Made by a program: the position numbers and the translations under genes | The notes under the pieces: model-generated | The model's input: only the letters and a program-made list of their open reading frames with translations | Told to the model about the DNA's origin: nothing | Databases searched by the model: none | Part shown: in pieces, positions 42,148 to 53,221 of the stretch | Layout: each line of letters starts with the position of its first letter | Position numbering within the stretch: position 1 is the stretch's first letter | DNA from: an uncultured Clostridia bacterium | Lineage (GTDB): Bacteria; Bacillota; Clostridia; TANB77; CAG-508 | Length of the DNA stretch: 64,000 nt | Assembly: GCA_934182605.1 (NCBI GenBank) | Contig: CAKPRQ010000006.1 | Location: 35,948 to 99,947 of the forward strand | Direction of reading: 5' to 3'

Positions 42148-43119
42148 TTAATGATTCTCTACAAGTTCTCTCATATTTCCAAAAATATATCCTTCATTTT
42201 TTAAATATGTAATTATTTCTTTTAGAACTTCTGGTACTAGTATTTTTCCTGATGCATCATGCATTAATATTACTAGATTATTTTTTCCTGATGATGTTTC
42301 TTTAAAATTTTGAACTAATTCTTCTTTAGGAAAATTACCTTCAGAATCTCTAGTTAAGCAATTCCAATCTAATATTCCCACATTGTTTTCTTCAAACATT
42401 TTTACACTTTCCTTTTTTATAGCATCATATGGGCCACCCGATGAGCCTCCTGGAAATCTAAATAAATGTGTTGAATAATTTGGAATTTCTAGTGCTCTTC
42501 GTATAATTTCTTCGCACCCATTATATTCTTGTAACACAGTATCCTTACTTTCATATATTTGTGAATATACGTGAGAATAGCCATGATTCCCTATATAATG
42601 TCCTTCATCATATATTCTTTTTAAAATTTCTGGGTTTTGTTCTACTTTACTTCCTAACACAAAAAATGTTGCATAAATATTTTCTTCTTTTAATACGTCT
42701 AATATAAGTGGTGTTACATCTCGTGACGGTCCATCATCAAATGTCAAATAAACTATTTTTTTACCTTCACCTTGTGACTTATATATTGAATTAATATTGT
42801 TTGCACTTTGTTCTGTAAAATTTGGAATATACTTATTAGTAGTCATATATTTATCTAATTCATTTTTTAATGAACTTTCCAAATCTTTTATTATATCAGA
42901 TTCTTCTTTTTCAACTTCATCATATCCTATAAACTCCGAAAAGCTACTAACTGTATTAGTTTCAATCCTTTCATAATATAATCGCCACACTAAAACTATC
43001 ATTAAAAATATTACTAAAGCTAATGTTAAACATACTTTTATTTTAGATATACCTTTTCTTTGATATACATTATTTACTTCTATTTTCATAACATTTTTTG
43101 AGTTAAAAGAATTTTTCAA
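42148..43119 (-). CDS. Membrane-anchored polysaccharide deacetylase (NodB family)
   Basis: A transmembrane anchor at about 28-46 is followed by an extracellular NodB domain (about 120-320). It has the metal motif TFDDGPS, the histidine motif GNHGYSH, FRFPGGSSGGPY and LVILMHDASGK. Such enzymes usually deacetylate peptidoglycan or chitin-like sugars. The start is uncertain: a TTG at 43119 has GGAGG about 15 bases upstream, while the ATG at 43089 has none. Confidence 0.9.
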   Translation of the reverse strand: MKNSFNSKNVMKIEVNNVYQRKGISKIKVCLTLALVIFLMIVLVWRLYYERIETNTVSSFSEFIGYDEVEKEESDIIKDLESSLKNELDKYMTTNKYIPNFTEQSANNINSIYKSQGEGKKIVYLTFDDGPSRDVTPLILDVLKEENIYATFFVLGSKVEQNPEILKRIYDEGHYIGNHGYSHVYSQIYESKDTVLQEYNGCEEIIRRALEIPNYSTHLFRFPGGSSGGPYDAIKKESVKMFEENNVGILDWNCLTRDSEGNFPKEELVQNFKETSSGKNNLVILMHDASGKILVPEVLKEIITYLKNEGYIFGNMRELVENH

Positions 43120-43146
43120 TTCTTTTAACTCTTACCTCCACATTAT

Positions 43147-45853
43147 TTATTCTTCATCTTTGGCTGTATTTATTTTCAATAATTTAAATATTTCTACTAT
43201 TACTAATGGTGATAATACTAATAATATAACTTCTAATATATTTTCTACAGGTAATGCTACTATATTAAATATATCTCTTAATGCTGGTATTAATAATATT
43301 GCAAACATCATTAATGCTGATACACCTATTGCTAATAATAATTTTGTATTATTTAATATTCCTACTTTAAATATTGATTCCTTATTACTTTTTACATTGA
43401 ATACGTGTACTAATTCTGCAAATGCTAATGTTGCGAATGCCATTGTTTGACCTACTGCTATTCTCTCATGTTCACCTATATTTGGTGTATTTATACCTAT
43501 TAAGAATGCTATTAAAGTAATTATACCTATCATAAGACCTTGATAAGCTACTCTAAACGTTAAACCTTTTGTAAATATACCTTTGCCTGGTTTTATTGGT
43601 TTCCTCTTCATTAAATCTTTATTCGCAGGTTCTACTGCTAACGCTAACGCTGGTAAAGAGTCTGTTACAAGATTTATCCATAATATATGAATTGGTAATA
43701 ATGGCACTAATTCTGAAATATCACTTATTCCAGCAGCACTTGCTATCATTGGTGTAAACATTATTGCTATAAATATAACTATTATTTCTCCTATATTACT
43801 TGCTAATAAGAATTGTATAGCTTTCAATATATTATTATATATTCTTCTTCCTTCTTCTACTGCTGATACTACTGTTGCAAAGTTATCATCTGTTAAAATA
43901 ACGTCTGAAGCCTCTTTTGCTACATCTGTTCCTACAATTCCCATTGAACAACCTATATTAGCAGTTTTTAATGCTGGAGCATCATTTACTCCATCACCTG
44001 TCATTGCTACTACTTCTCCATTTTTTTGCCATGCTTTTACTATTCTAACTTTATGTTCTGGAGATACCCTTGCATATACTGAATATTTTCTTATGTTTTT
44101 CTCTAAATCTTCTTGTGACATTGCTTCTAATACTTTTCCAGTTATAGCTTCATCATCATTTTTCAATATTCCTAATTCTCTTGCTATAGCTGTTGCTGTT
44201 ATTTTATGGTCACCTGTTATCATTACTACTTTTATCCCTGCAGTTTTACATTTTTCAACTGCTTTTTTAGCTTCTTCTCTTGGTGGGTCTATCATACCAA
44301 CCATACCTATAAAGATTAAATCTTTTTCTATGTTTTTCATTTCTTCTTTAGAAGGCATATGATCTAATTCTTTATATGCAAATCCTAAAACTCTTAATGC
44401 TGATTTTGCCATATTTTCATTTTCTACAGCTATTGTATTTTTATAATTTTCTAAATCATATTTAACTTCCCCATTTAATATATATGAATTACACCTAGAT
44501 AATAATTCATCTATTCCGCCTTTTGTATATACTAAATATTTTCCTGTATCCTTATTAACAGTTGTCATAAGTTTTCTATCCGAATCAAATGGCAGTTCTT
44601 CCACTCTTGGTAAATTTTCTAATATTTTATCTGTTGGCACTTTTAATTTATTAGCAAAATCTATTAAAGCAGTTTCCGTTGGATCACCCGCTAAAGTACC
44701 ATCACTTGATAATTTTGAATCATTACATAATATACAGTTATTTAGTAAATTTGCAAGTTCTCCATCTACTTCTTTTATATTCTTAATTTCTTCTACTTTG
44801 TTATTATAAAATACCCTTAAACAAGTCATTTTATTTTGTGTTAATGTACCTGTTTTATCTGAACATATAACTGTTGCACTTCCTAAAGTTTCTACTGCTG
44901 GCAAGCTTTTTACAATTGCATTTCGTTTTACCATTCTTTGAACACCTATTGCTAACACAATTGTAGAAACTGCTGGTAAGCCTTCTGGTATAGCTGCTAC
45001 TGCCAAACTTACTGCAGTCATAAACATGTGAATTGGTTCTTTACCATATAAAAATCCTACTATAAATATAACCACACAGATTAATAATGCCGCAATTCCT
45101 AATGTCTTTCCGTAATTTATTCAATTTGTTTTGAAGTGGAGTTGCTGTATCTGTAGTTGTATTTATAATATTGGCAATTTTTCCTACTTCTGTATTCATC
45201 CCTGTATTTACAACTATAGCTTTTCCTCTACCATAAGTAATTAAACTAGAAGAGAACAACATATTTGTTCTGTCACCAATTCCAACTTCGCCTTCTACTA
45301 TATCTATTTTTTTATCTACTGGAACTGATTCTCCAGTTAATGCGGACTCTTGTGACTTTAAATTAACAGCCTCTACTATTCTTAAATCAGCTGGTACAAA
45401 ATCTCCAGTATCTAATACAACTAAATCCCCTGGTACAAGTTCTTTAGACTCTACTACAAGCATCTCACCATTTCTTATAACTTTCGCAGTGTGACTACTT
45501 AATTTCTGTAAAGCTTCTAAAGATTTTTCCGCTTTATTTTCTTGCAATACTCCAATTATTGCATTTACAACAACCACAAGTAAAATAATAATTGAATCTG
45601 TAATTCCTTCTCCTTCTACAACTCCTACTACTCCCGAAACAATAGCTGAAATAATCAATACAATTATCATAAAATCTTTAAACTGTTCAATGAATTTTTG
45701 TAATGTTGATTTTTTCTTCTTACTTTTTAATTCATTCATTCCATATTTTGATAATGCTTTTAAATACTCTTCTTCACTTAATCCAGTTTCCAAGTTTGTA
45801 TTTAATTCTTCTTTTACTTGTTCTATACTTTTATTAAACCAATCCTTTTCCAT
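43147..45853 (-). CDS. P-type Ca2+-transporting ATPase with a +1 frameshift at CGG
   Basis: The N-terminal part (to about residue 247) holds the actuator with ALTGESVPVDK and the first two membrane helices. The C-terminal part has the phosphorylation site SDKTGTLTQNK, MITGDHKITA, TGDGVNDAPALK and six further helices. At 45112 frame 0 reads TTA CGG AAA and drifts off the family. Skipping the C at 45112 gives GKTLGIAALLICVVIFIVG, the expected helix 3, and joins the two parts without loss. Together they make about 900 residues, a normal length. Confidence 0.9.
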
Positions 45854-45888
45854 ACATTATTCTCCTTACCCACATTTTTTGTTATATA

Positions 45889-48123
45889 TTAAAAATTGTT
45901 ACTATTATCTATGCGTTTTAGTTTTTCTTTTAATCCAGTATTTCTTGTTTTTGTATGTACGTTTTGTATCATAAATTCTAATATCTTTCCATTTCCTATT
46001 ACTATTAATAGTTTTTTTGCTCTTGTTATTCCAGTATATAATAAATTTCTTGTTAGCAATTTAGATGAACTTGACGATATTACTAATATTACAACATCAA
46101 ATTCACTTCCTTGTGATTTGTGTATTGTTATTGCATATGCTAAATCTAATTCTTCTAAATTTGAAAATTCATAATATGCCTCTTTTTCATCATCAAACTC
46201 TATTTTTATTATTTTATCTGAACTATCTATACTTTTTATTATGCCAAGCTCTCCATTAAATATACCTTGTCCAGTTATTTCGCTATTGTTTTTATTTCGC
46301 CATTCTATATCATAATTATTTTTTATTTGCATTACTTTATCTCCTTCTCTAAATGTATAATCTCCATAATGTCTTTCTCTTTTTGAAGGTGATGAAGGAT
46401 TTAATACGTTTTGTAACGCTTTATTTAGTTCTTTTATTCCTAAAGTTCCTTTTCTTGTTGGTGTTATCACTTGTATATTTTTAAAAAATTCATAATCACC
46501 AAATTTTCTTAAACGTGATGTTGATAATGATAATACGTTTTCTACTATTTCATTTGAATTTGAAAGATTCATATAAAAGAAATCATCCTTCAAACCTTCT
46601 TGTTCTTCTTTTTTTAAAAAAGGCTCTCCAGAATTTACATTATGTGCATTTCGTATTATTTTACTTTCCGCTGCTTGTCTAAATATTGTATTTAAATGTA
46701 CTGTAGGTATTATAGATGATTCTATTAAATCTTGCAATATCATACCTGGTCCTACTGAAGCTAATTGGTTTACATCTCCTACAAAAACTAATTTTGTTGT
46801 ACTATAAATACCTTTTAACAAATAATTCATTAGAAACATATCTACCATAGACATTTCATCTATTATTATTATATCTGATTTTATCATTTGCACATCTGTT
46901 TCTATATTTTTAAAGTAATTTTCATCTGATATATTTACTAATTCTAATAATCTATGTATAGTTTTTGCCTCTACACCTGTTGCCTCAGACATTCTTTTAG
47001 CTGCTCTTCCTGTTGGTGCGCATAAAGATACTTTTTTTGAATCTTTTTTGAAAATTTCTATTATAAATTTTATAATAGTTGTTTTTCCGGTACCTGGTCC
47101 ACCTGTTATTATTGTTATATTATTTTCATTTATAGTTTTTATAGCGTTTAATTGCATTTCTGATAATTTAATTGTGTTTTCTTTTTCTGTTTCCTTTAAA
47201 TACTTATTAAAATCTTTTATTTTTTTATTATTAGGTTCAGATAACATTTTTTCTATTTTTTTTGCGATATTTTCTTCTATTTTATAAAAAGAAGTTAAAA
47301 ACACCCATTCTTGTTCATCAAACTCATCTATTACAATAATACCATTTGCTCTACAATTTATAAGTTCATTTTCTACAGTATCACGTTCTATCTGCAATAA
47401 TTCTTTTACATATTCTATCAGATTTTCTTTTATAACGCAAGAATTACCATTATTACTTGCTATTACTAATGCATACTTAATCCCCGCTTCTACCCTTGCC
47501 TTAAAATTACTATCTATCCCCATTTGCATTGCAATTTTATCTATTTGCTTAAAATCTACATTATAGACTATATCTGTCAAAACATATGGATTATTTTCTA
47601 TAGTTTTGATTGCAATTGGTCCTAATTCCTTATATACTCTTTGTGCATTATTAGCACCTACACCATAACGTTCTAAAAATGAAACAATCTCCCATAACTC
47701 CCATTTTTGAACAAACTCTTCACAGATTTCTACTGCTCTTTCTGGTGTGATTCCTTTAACAGTGCCTAACCTTTCAGGTTCTGTTTTCATAACCATTAAA
47801 GTTTCTTCACCAAATTTTTTTACAATTCTTTTAGCAGTTGCTGGACCTATTCCTTTTATTATCCCACTACCTAAATATTTAATTAATCCGTCAATAGTTT
47901 TGGGCATTACTTTCTCAAAAGTTTCTATTTTAAATTGCTCTCCATAATCTTTATGCATAGTATTTTGCCCTATTATTTTTAGAGTATCACCTTTTTCTAT
48001 AAAGGGTAGATATCCTACTGCTGTAATGCTGCCTGATTTTTCCACATCAAATATGCAAACTGTATAACCATTTATTTCATTTCTATATATTATTTCTTCT
48101 ACCTGTCCTTCTAATTCTTGCAT
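45889..48123 (-). CDS. recD2: RecD2-type DNA helicase
   Basis: The 744-residue SF1B 5'-3' helicase has a long N-terminal region with helix-hairpin-helix segments (about 60-200). Motif I is GGPGTGKTTIIKF, with IIIDEMSMVD, VFVGDVNQLASVGPG and the C-terminal UvrD-like AITIHKSQGSEFD and YTGITRAKK. RecD2 works without RecBC in many Firmicutes and acts at stalled forks. Confidence 0.94.
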   Translation of the reverse strand: MQELEGQVEEIIYRNEINGYTVCIFDVEKSGSITAVGYLPFIEKGDTLKIIGQNTMHKDYGEQFKIETFEKVMPKTIDGLIKYLGSGIIKGIGPATAKRIVKKFGEETLMVMKTEPERLGTVKGITPERAVEICEEFVQKWELWEIVSFLERYGVGANNAQRVYKELGPIAIKTIENNPYVLTDIVYNVDFKQIDKIAMQMGIDSNFKARVEAGIKYALVIASNNGNSCVIKENLIEYVKELLQIERDTVENELINCRANGIIVIDEFDEQEWVFLTSFYKIEENIAKKIEKMLSEPNNKKIKDFNKYLKETEKENTIKLSEMQLNAIKTINENNITIITGGPGTGKTTIIKFIIEIFKKDSKKVSLCAPTGRAAKRMSEATGVEAKTIHRLLELVNISDENYFKNIETDVQMIKSDIIIIDEMSMVDMFLMNYLLKGIYSTTKLVFVGDVNQLASVGPGMILQDLIESSIIPTVHLNTIFRQAAESKIIRNAHNVNSGEPFLKKEEQEGLKDDFFYMNLSNSNEIVENVLSLSTSRLRKFGDYEFFKNIQVITPTRKGTLGIKELNKALQNVLNPSSPSKRERHYGDYTFREGDKVMQIKNNYDIEWRNKNNSEITGQGIFNGELGIIKSIDSSDKIIKIEFDDEKEAYYEFSNLEELDLAYAITIHKSQGSEFDVVILVISSSSSKLLTRNLLYTGITRAKKLLIVIGNGKILEFMIQNVHTKTRNTGLKEKLKRIDNSNNF

Positions 48124-48174
48124 TTATTCTCCTTATACTAATTATTTGTACTAAATTTATTAAATTATTTTTAA

Positions 48175-48738
48175 TTATAATTCTCCAAATATCTTATAAT
48201 CCCTTAGCACTTTTCTTACATATATATTTGTTTCTTTAAAAGGTATGTTTTCTATATTACTTCCATCTTCTTGTATAATTCCATTTTCTATCCATTTATC
48301 TACGTTTCCTATTCCTGCATTATATGCAGCTATTGCTATTGGTACTACACTGTTATATTTATTCAACAATTCTGCTATATAATTTGTTCCTAAATGTATA
48401 TTTGTTTCAGGATCAAAAATATCTATTGTATTATATTCTAATTCTTCTATTCCATTTGCAATGTCTTTTACTGTATTATCCATTATCTGCATTAATCCTT
48501 TTGCTTCACTTGAAGATACTGCATTTGCATCATATTTACTTTCATTTTTAATAATTGAATATATTAAATTTTCATCTACACCATATTTTTTAGAATATTG
48601 TTCAACATACTCATTATATTCTTTTTTATAAAACATTGCTAATATTTTATCTTGTATTTTTATTACTTTAAATAATATAAAGAAAATAAATAAGATTATT
48701 AACAATATAATTACCAAATTCCTTACATTTCTTTTCAA
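48175..48738 (-). CDS. Membrane-anchored lytic transglycosylase (SLT family)
   Basis: A signal anchor (about 7-27) precedes an SLT domain with the catalytic Glu in SIIKNESKYDANAVSSSEAK, then GLMQIM and AIAAYNAGIGNVDKW. It cuts the glycan strand of peptidoglycan. At 187 residues it is a compact member. It stands between recD2 and polA on the same strand. Confidence 0.92.
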   Translation of the reverse strand: MKRNVRNLVIILLIILFIFFILFKVIKIQDKILAMFYKKEYNEYVEQYSKKYGVDENLIYSIIKNESKYDANAVSSSEAKGLMQIMDNTVKDIANGIEELEYNTIDIFDPETNIHLGTNYIAELLNKYNSVVPIAIAAYNAGIGNVDKWIENGIIQEDGSNIENIPFKETNIYVRKVLRDYKIFGEL

Positions 48739-48821
48739 AATATTCTCCTTAATTAGCGTTTATCTAGTTATAACTTAGTTTTATATTTTAAAACTATTAT
48801 TTAAGTAAATAATAATTAAGA

Positions 48822-51551
48822 TTATTTGGCTGTATACCAATCTTTTCCTTCTTCTACATCTACTTTTAATTCTACACTTAATTTAGTAGCATTTTCCATT
48901 TCTTCTTTTACAATTTGCTTTACTATTTCTTTTTCTTCTTTTAACGTTTCTACCATAATTTCATCATGTATTTGTAATATTAATTTAGCTTGTAATTTTT
49001 CACTTTTCAATCTTCTATATACATTTATCATAGCAATTTTCATTATATCTGCAGCAGTTCCTTGTATAGATGTATTCATAGCTACTCTTTCTCCAAAATG
49101 TCTTATATTAAAATTTTTAGATTTTAATTCTTCTACAGTTCTTTTTCTTTTAAATAATGTTTCTACATATCCTTTTTCTCTACTTTCTTTTACTACATTG
49201 GTCATAAATTCCTTTATACCTTTATACTTTTTCAAATATTGCTCTATATATTCTTTTGCTTGTTTTCTTGGTATATGTAATTGTTCTCCTAATCCATAAT
49301 CACTTATTCCATATACTATACCAAAATTAACAGCTTTTGCAGAACTTCTTTCTTCTTTTGTTACTTTATCATAAGGTACCTTGAATACTTTAGAAGCAAC
49401 TTGTTTATGAATATCTTCATTATTATTAAATGATTTTATCATGGTTTCATCATTCGATATATGTGCTAATACTCTTAATTCTATTTGTGAATAATCTGCA
49501 TCTATAAATATGTTATTTTCAGTTGCTTTGAATACTTTTCTCAATTTTCTCCCTAATTCTAGTCTAGTTGGTATCGTTTGAAGATTTGGATCTGTACTAC
49601 TTATTCTGCCTGTTGCTGTTACTGTTTGATGAAATGTTGAATGTATTTTATTTGTTACAGGATTTATACAAGGTATTAATCCTTCTACATAAGTTGTATC
49701 TAATTTTACAAGTTGTCTATATTCTAATATTTTTTCTATAATAGGATGTTGGTCTATTAATTTTTCTAAAACTTCTACACTTGTTGAATATCCACTTTTA
49801 GTTTTTCTTTGAACTGGTAATTGTAATTTTTCAAATAATACTTCTCCTAATTGTTTAGTTGAACTTACATTAAACTCTATTCCTCCAGCTAATTCATGTA
49901 TCTCTTTAGTTAATTCTTTTATTCTTATTTTTAAATCTTTTCCAAAATTTTCTAATTCTTTTTTGTCTACATATATTCCATTTAACTGCATTTCTGCAAT
50001 AACCTCTGTTAATGGCATTTCTATATTAGTAAAAAGCTCTAATTGCTCAGTTTCTCTTAATTTTGTAAGTAAGATATCATGTAATTTAAATATTAAATAT
50101 GCAAAAACACCATATATATATTTAAATTTACTTTTATTTTCTTGTTCGTTATTCATACTAAATAAATCTAATTGTTTATCTTCATTAGACTTTTCATTTT
50201 CTACATTTTCATATACATCTAAATTTATATCTAAATTATTTTCTATTATTTTTTCTATATTATATCTTGTTTCAGTAGCATTTAAAATATAACTTGCAAC
50301 AGAAATATCAAACATAATATTTTCTATATTTATTTCCATTTGTTTTAATATTATATATATTTCTTTTAATTTATAACCTACTTTTAAAATTGAAATATCT
50401 TCTAATACTTCTTTAAGTTCAGATATTTTGTTAACCTCTAAATAATATGTTACGTTTTCTTCTTCATTATATACATATATTCCTAAAATATTTTCTTTTA
50501 ATATTAATTTTTCATCCTTTGTTTCAACAATATCAGCATAGAAATACATTCTTTTATTTTTCTTTATACTAGATATTAAAGATTTTAATTCTTCTACTGT
50601 AATATTTTCTTTCACTATAATTTCTTCATTTAAGACTTCTTTTTCTTCCACTGTACCTAACGCATATTTTTGTAAATGAAATCTTTCAATATATTTATTG
50701 AAACTTAAAGTTTTAAATATTTCATATACTGCTTCATAATTCCATTCTTCATTTTTTAATTTATTTAAATCTTTTTCTACTTCTGCATTTATATCTATTT
50801 CTCCTAATGTTCTTGATAAGTATGCTAGTTCTTTATTTGCCTCTAATTTTTCTTTTAATTTTCCCTTTATATCATTATTTTCCTCTAAATTTTTATATAA
50901 ATTATCTATACTTCCATACTCTTTTATTAAAGTTAATGCTGTTTTTTCTCCTACACCAGGGACTCCTGGTATATTATCTGAAGAATCCCCCATTAATCCT
51001 TTTACTTCTATTAATTTTATTGGTTCTACACCATATACTTCTAATACTTTATTTTTATCATAATCTTCTGTTTCTGTTTTACCTTGTTTAGTTCTAGGGA
51101 TTCTTATTGTTATATTATCTTCCGCCAATTGAAAATAATCTCTATCTCCTGTTAATATTGTTACATTTATATTTTCTTTAACTGCAAATTTAGCTAATGT
51201 CCCTAGTATATCATCAGCTTCATATCCTTCTTTTTCTATTATTTCTATATTCATAGCTACTAATATTTCTTTAATTATTGGTAATTGTACAGCTAATTCA
51301 TCTGGCATTCCTTTTCTTGTTCCTTTATATTCTGAATATAGCAAATGTCTTTTAGTTTTTGATTTTAAATCAAATGCTACTGCTATATACTCTGGTTTTA
51401 TATCTTCTAATATTTTAAACATTATTGCCAAAAAACCAAATACAGCATTTATTGGAGTTCCTTCTTTTGTAGTTAATACTTTACTATTCATAATTCCATA
51501 AAATGCTCTATTTAATATACTATTTCCATCTATTAAAACTAAATTTTTCAT
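48822..51551 (-). CDS. polA: DNA polymerase I
   Basis: The 909 residues contain the 5'-3' exonuclease (1-290, DGNSILNRAFYG, GVPGVGEKTALTLIKEYG), a degenerate 3'-5' exonuclease region (about 310-510) lacking the clear DED motifs, and the polymerase. Motif A is DADYSQIELRVLAHIS, motif B RSSAKAVNFGIVYGI and motif C QIHDEIMVE. It fills gaps in repair and removes Okazaki primers. Confidence 0.96.
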   Translation of the reverse strand: MKNLVLIDGNSILNRAFYGIMNSKVLTTKEGTPINAVFGFLAIMFKILEDIKPEYIAVAFDLKSKTKRHLLYSEYKGTRKGMPDELAVQLPIIKEILVAMNIEIIEKEGYEADDILGTLAKFAVKENINVTILTGDRDYFQLAEDNITIRIPRTKQGKTETEDYDKNKVLEVYGVEPIKLIEVKGLMGDSSDNIPGVPGVGEKTALTLIKEYGSIDNLYKNLEENNDIKGKLKEKLEANKELAYLSRTLGEIDINAEVEKDLNKLKNEEWNYEAVYEIFKTLSFNKYIERFHLQKYALGTVEEKEVLNEEIIVKENITVEELKSLISSIKKNKRMYFYADIVETKDEKLILKENILGIYVYNEEENVTYYLEVNKISELKEVLEDISILKVGYKLKEIYIILKQMEINIENIMFDISVASYILNATETRYNIEKIIENNLDINLDVYENVENEKSNEDKQLDLFSMNNEQENKSKFKYIYGVFAYLIFKLHDILLTKLRETEQLELFTNIEMPLTEVIAEMQLNGIYVDKKELENFGKDLKIRIKELTKEIHELAGGIEFNVSSTKQLGEVLFEKLQLPVQRKTKSGYSTSVEVLEKLIDQHPIIEKILEYRQLVKLDTTYVEGLIPCINPVTNKIHSTFHQTVTATGRISSTDPNLQTIPTRLELGRKLRKVFKATENNIFIDADYSQIELRVLAHISNDETMIKSFNNNEDIHKQVASKVFKVPYDKVTKEERSSAKAVNFGIVYGISDYGLGEQLHIPRKQAKEYIEQYLKKYKGIKEFMTNVVKESREKGYVETLFKRKRTVEELKSKNFNIRHFGERVAMNTSIQGTAADIMKIAMINVYRRLKSEKLQAKLILQIHDEIMVETLKEEKEIVKQIVKEEMENATKLSVELKVDVEEGKDWYTAK

Positions 51552-51663
51552 TTATATTTTAGTCTCCTTCTTTTATTGAATTTTCCACTCTTTTCTAACG
51601 TTTTTATCTTATCATATTTTACTTTTGTTTTCAATAGTAAATTGGAAAATTATAGCAATATAT

Positions 51664-51803
51664 GTTACAATTCAGCAGGTATTTGAATAAAGCTTGGTAT
51701 ATAGCTATTTGCAAGTCAAGACCCCGATTGTTAACCCCGGATATGGTTTGACTAAAAATAGCTATATACCAAGCTTTTTAAAGATTATGACCTAAGTTGT
51801 TAC
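51664..51803. repeat. Palindromic MITE, family A, copy 2 (compensatory changes)
   Basis: The layout matches the other copies, but the arm reads AAGCTTGGTATATAGCTATT and its partner AATAGCTATATACCAAGCTT. The bases that differ from copies 1 and 3 differ on both sides, so pairing is kept. The left end is GTTACAATTCAG; the right end is degraded. No target duplication is visible. It shares the 367-bp sleB-polA gap with a family B piece. Confidence 0.8.
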
Positions 51804-51846
51804 TCTTTCCGTAAAAAATATTAAGAAATTCTAACTTTATTTTATT
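51804..51846. repeat. Half copy of family B repeat
   Basis: CTTTCCGTAAAAAATATTAA and the next 20 bases closely match 4891-4932, the right arm of family B copy 1. It directly abuts the family A copy. An imperfect hairpin ATTCTGCAAA/TTTGCAGAAT at 51844-51897 may end the sleB transcript. Confidence 0.6.
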
Positions 51847-51918
51847 CTGCAAAATTAATTTCTGCTGTTATATAAGTCAAATAACATTTGCAGAATATAT
51901 TCATAGTTACTTAGTAAA

Positions 51919-52614
51919 TTATTTACAAAATCTATGGTTTCCTATTGTAACAGTCGACGGTCTTGACCATATCCATTTATTTGTAGCTGTTGCAGGATTA
52001 AAGTAATATATTGCACCATAAGAAGGATCCCAACCGTTTAATGCATCTTGTGCAGCTTTTATAGCTGTTGAATTAGGAGTATAATTTATTTGTCCATCTG
52101 CTACAGCATCAAATGCTCCCTTTTGATAAATAACTCCTGCTATTGTATTTGGAAATGAGCTATGTCTTACTCTATTTAAAACAACTGCTCCTACAGCTAC
52201 TTGACCAGTATAAGGTTCACCTCTTGCTTCTGCATAAATAATCCTTGCTAATAAATTTAAACCACTGCTGCTAGTAGAAGAACTACTACTATTAGAGCTA
52301 TTCATAATTCCCATTGTTGCTAGAGTTTTTGGACCTGCAATACCATCTACTGCTAATCCATTCTTTCTTTGAAAATACTTAACAGCGTTTAATGTCTGAG
52401 TACCATAAATTCCATCTATATTACCACTGTAATATCCCCATCTTTTTAATTTAGTTTGAATTTGAATTACTTCATCTCCTCTAGAGCCATACTTTGATAA
52501 AACTTCTACTGTATTATTTTTATTTAAAAATACTGTAATTCCTACATAACTACTTATTGTTATAATAAGAATCATAATTGAAATTAATTTTTTATTTATA
52601 ATTTTTTTTAACAT
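51919..52614 (-). CDS. sleB: Spore cortex-lytic enzyme SleB
   Basis: A signal/anchor segment (about 9-30) leads to a peptidoglycan-binding domain (about 42-98, RGDEVIQIQTKLKRWGYYSG). Next comes a hydrolase_2 (SleB/CwlJ) domain (about 120-231) with ARIIYAEARGEPYTGQVAVG, whose Glu is catalytic. SleB degrades spore cortex peptidoglycan during germination. Its ribosome binding site lies in a hairpin. Confidence 0.93.
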   Translation of the reverse strand: MLKKIINKKLISIMILIITISSYVGITVFLNKNNTVEVLSKYGSRGDEVIQIQTKLKRWGYYSGNIDGIYGTQTLNAVKYFQRKNGLAVDGIAGPKTLATMGIMNSSNSSSSSTSSSGLNLLARIIYAEARGEPYTGQVAVGAVVLNRVRHSSFPNTIAGVIYQKGAFDAVADGQINYTPNSTAIKAAQDALNGWDPSYGAIYYFNPATATNKWIWSRPSTVTIGNHRFCK

Positions 52615-52662
52615 AATAAAACCACCTTTGGAAATATTTTTTCCAAAAATGGTTTTTTTATA
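52615..52662 (-). promoter_or_regulatory. Hairpin covering the sleB ribosome binding site
   Basis: On the minus strand AAAACCATTTTTGGAAA pairs with TTTCCAAAGGTGGTTTT, so the AAAGGTGG site of sleB lies inside the stem. It may also act as a terminator for the gene upstream, since a T run lies on the other flank. Confidence 0.55.
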
Positions 52663-52726
52663 CTTAATTGTTACTATTTTTTCAGCACATCGGATTTTAA
52701 TCTAAAATCTATATCATATTAAAATT

Positions 52727-53167
52727 TTATATTATTAAGCCAGCTATTACTCCTATAATTGCTCCTACTATAACTTCTAATGGAGTATGACCTAAGATTT
52801 CTACTAATTTTTCTTGAACCTGTAACGCACTTAATCCTGGTGTTGCAACTATTTTATTTAAAAGTTTTGCTTGCTTTCCTGCTGCTCTTCTTACTCCAGC
52901 AGCGTCATACATTACTATTATTGCAAGTATAAATGCTATACCAAATTCTGGTGAAGAAAAACCTATATTTTTTCCTACTAATGTTGCTAAAGAACAAACA
53001 ACAGCAGAATGTGAACTTGGCATTCCGCCTGCACCTAAAACTCTTTTAAAATTAAATTTTTTTGTTTTTACTAAATCCCATACAACTTTAAAACATTGTA
53101 TAAAAAACCATAATGAAAATGGTACATAAATATATTTGTTATTAATAATTTCTATTAAAAATTCCAT
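52727..53167 (-). CDS. DUF212 / PAP2-like integral membrane protein
   Basis: The 146 residues contain four to five hydrophobic helices and the family motif GAGGMPSSHSAVVCSLAT, with YDAAGVRRAAGKQA. DUF212 proteins (YuiD type) resemble acid phosphatase/haloperoxidase proteins. Their substrate is not established; undecaprenyl or phosphatidyl phosphates are possible. Confidence 0.85.
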   Translation of the reverse strand: MEFLIEIINNKYIYVPFSLWFFIQCFKVVWDLVKTKKFNFKRVLGAGGMPSSHSAVVCSLATLVGKNIGFSSPEFGIAFILAIIVMYDAAGVRRAAGKQAKLLNKIVATPGLSALQVQEKLVEILGHTPLEVIVGAIIGVIAGLII

Positions 53168-53221
53168 TTTTAAATATTATCCTTTCCATAATTATATAAT
53201 TACCCTTTATTTTACATACAC

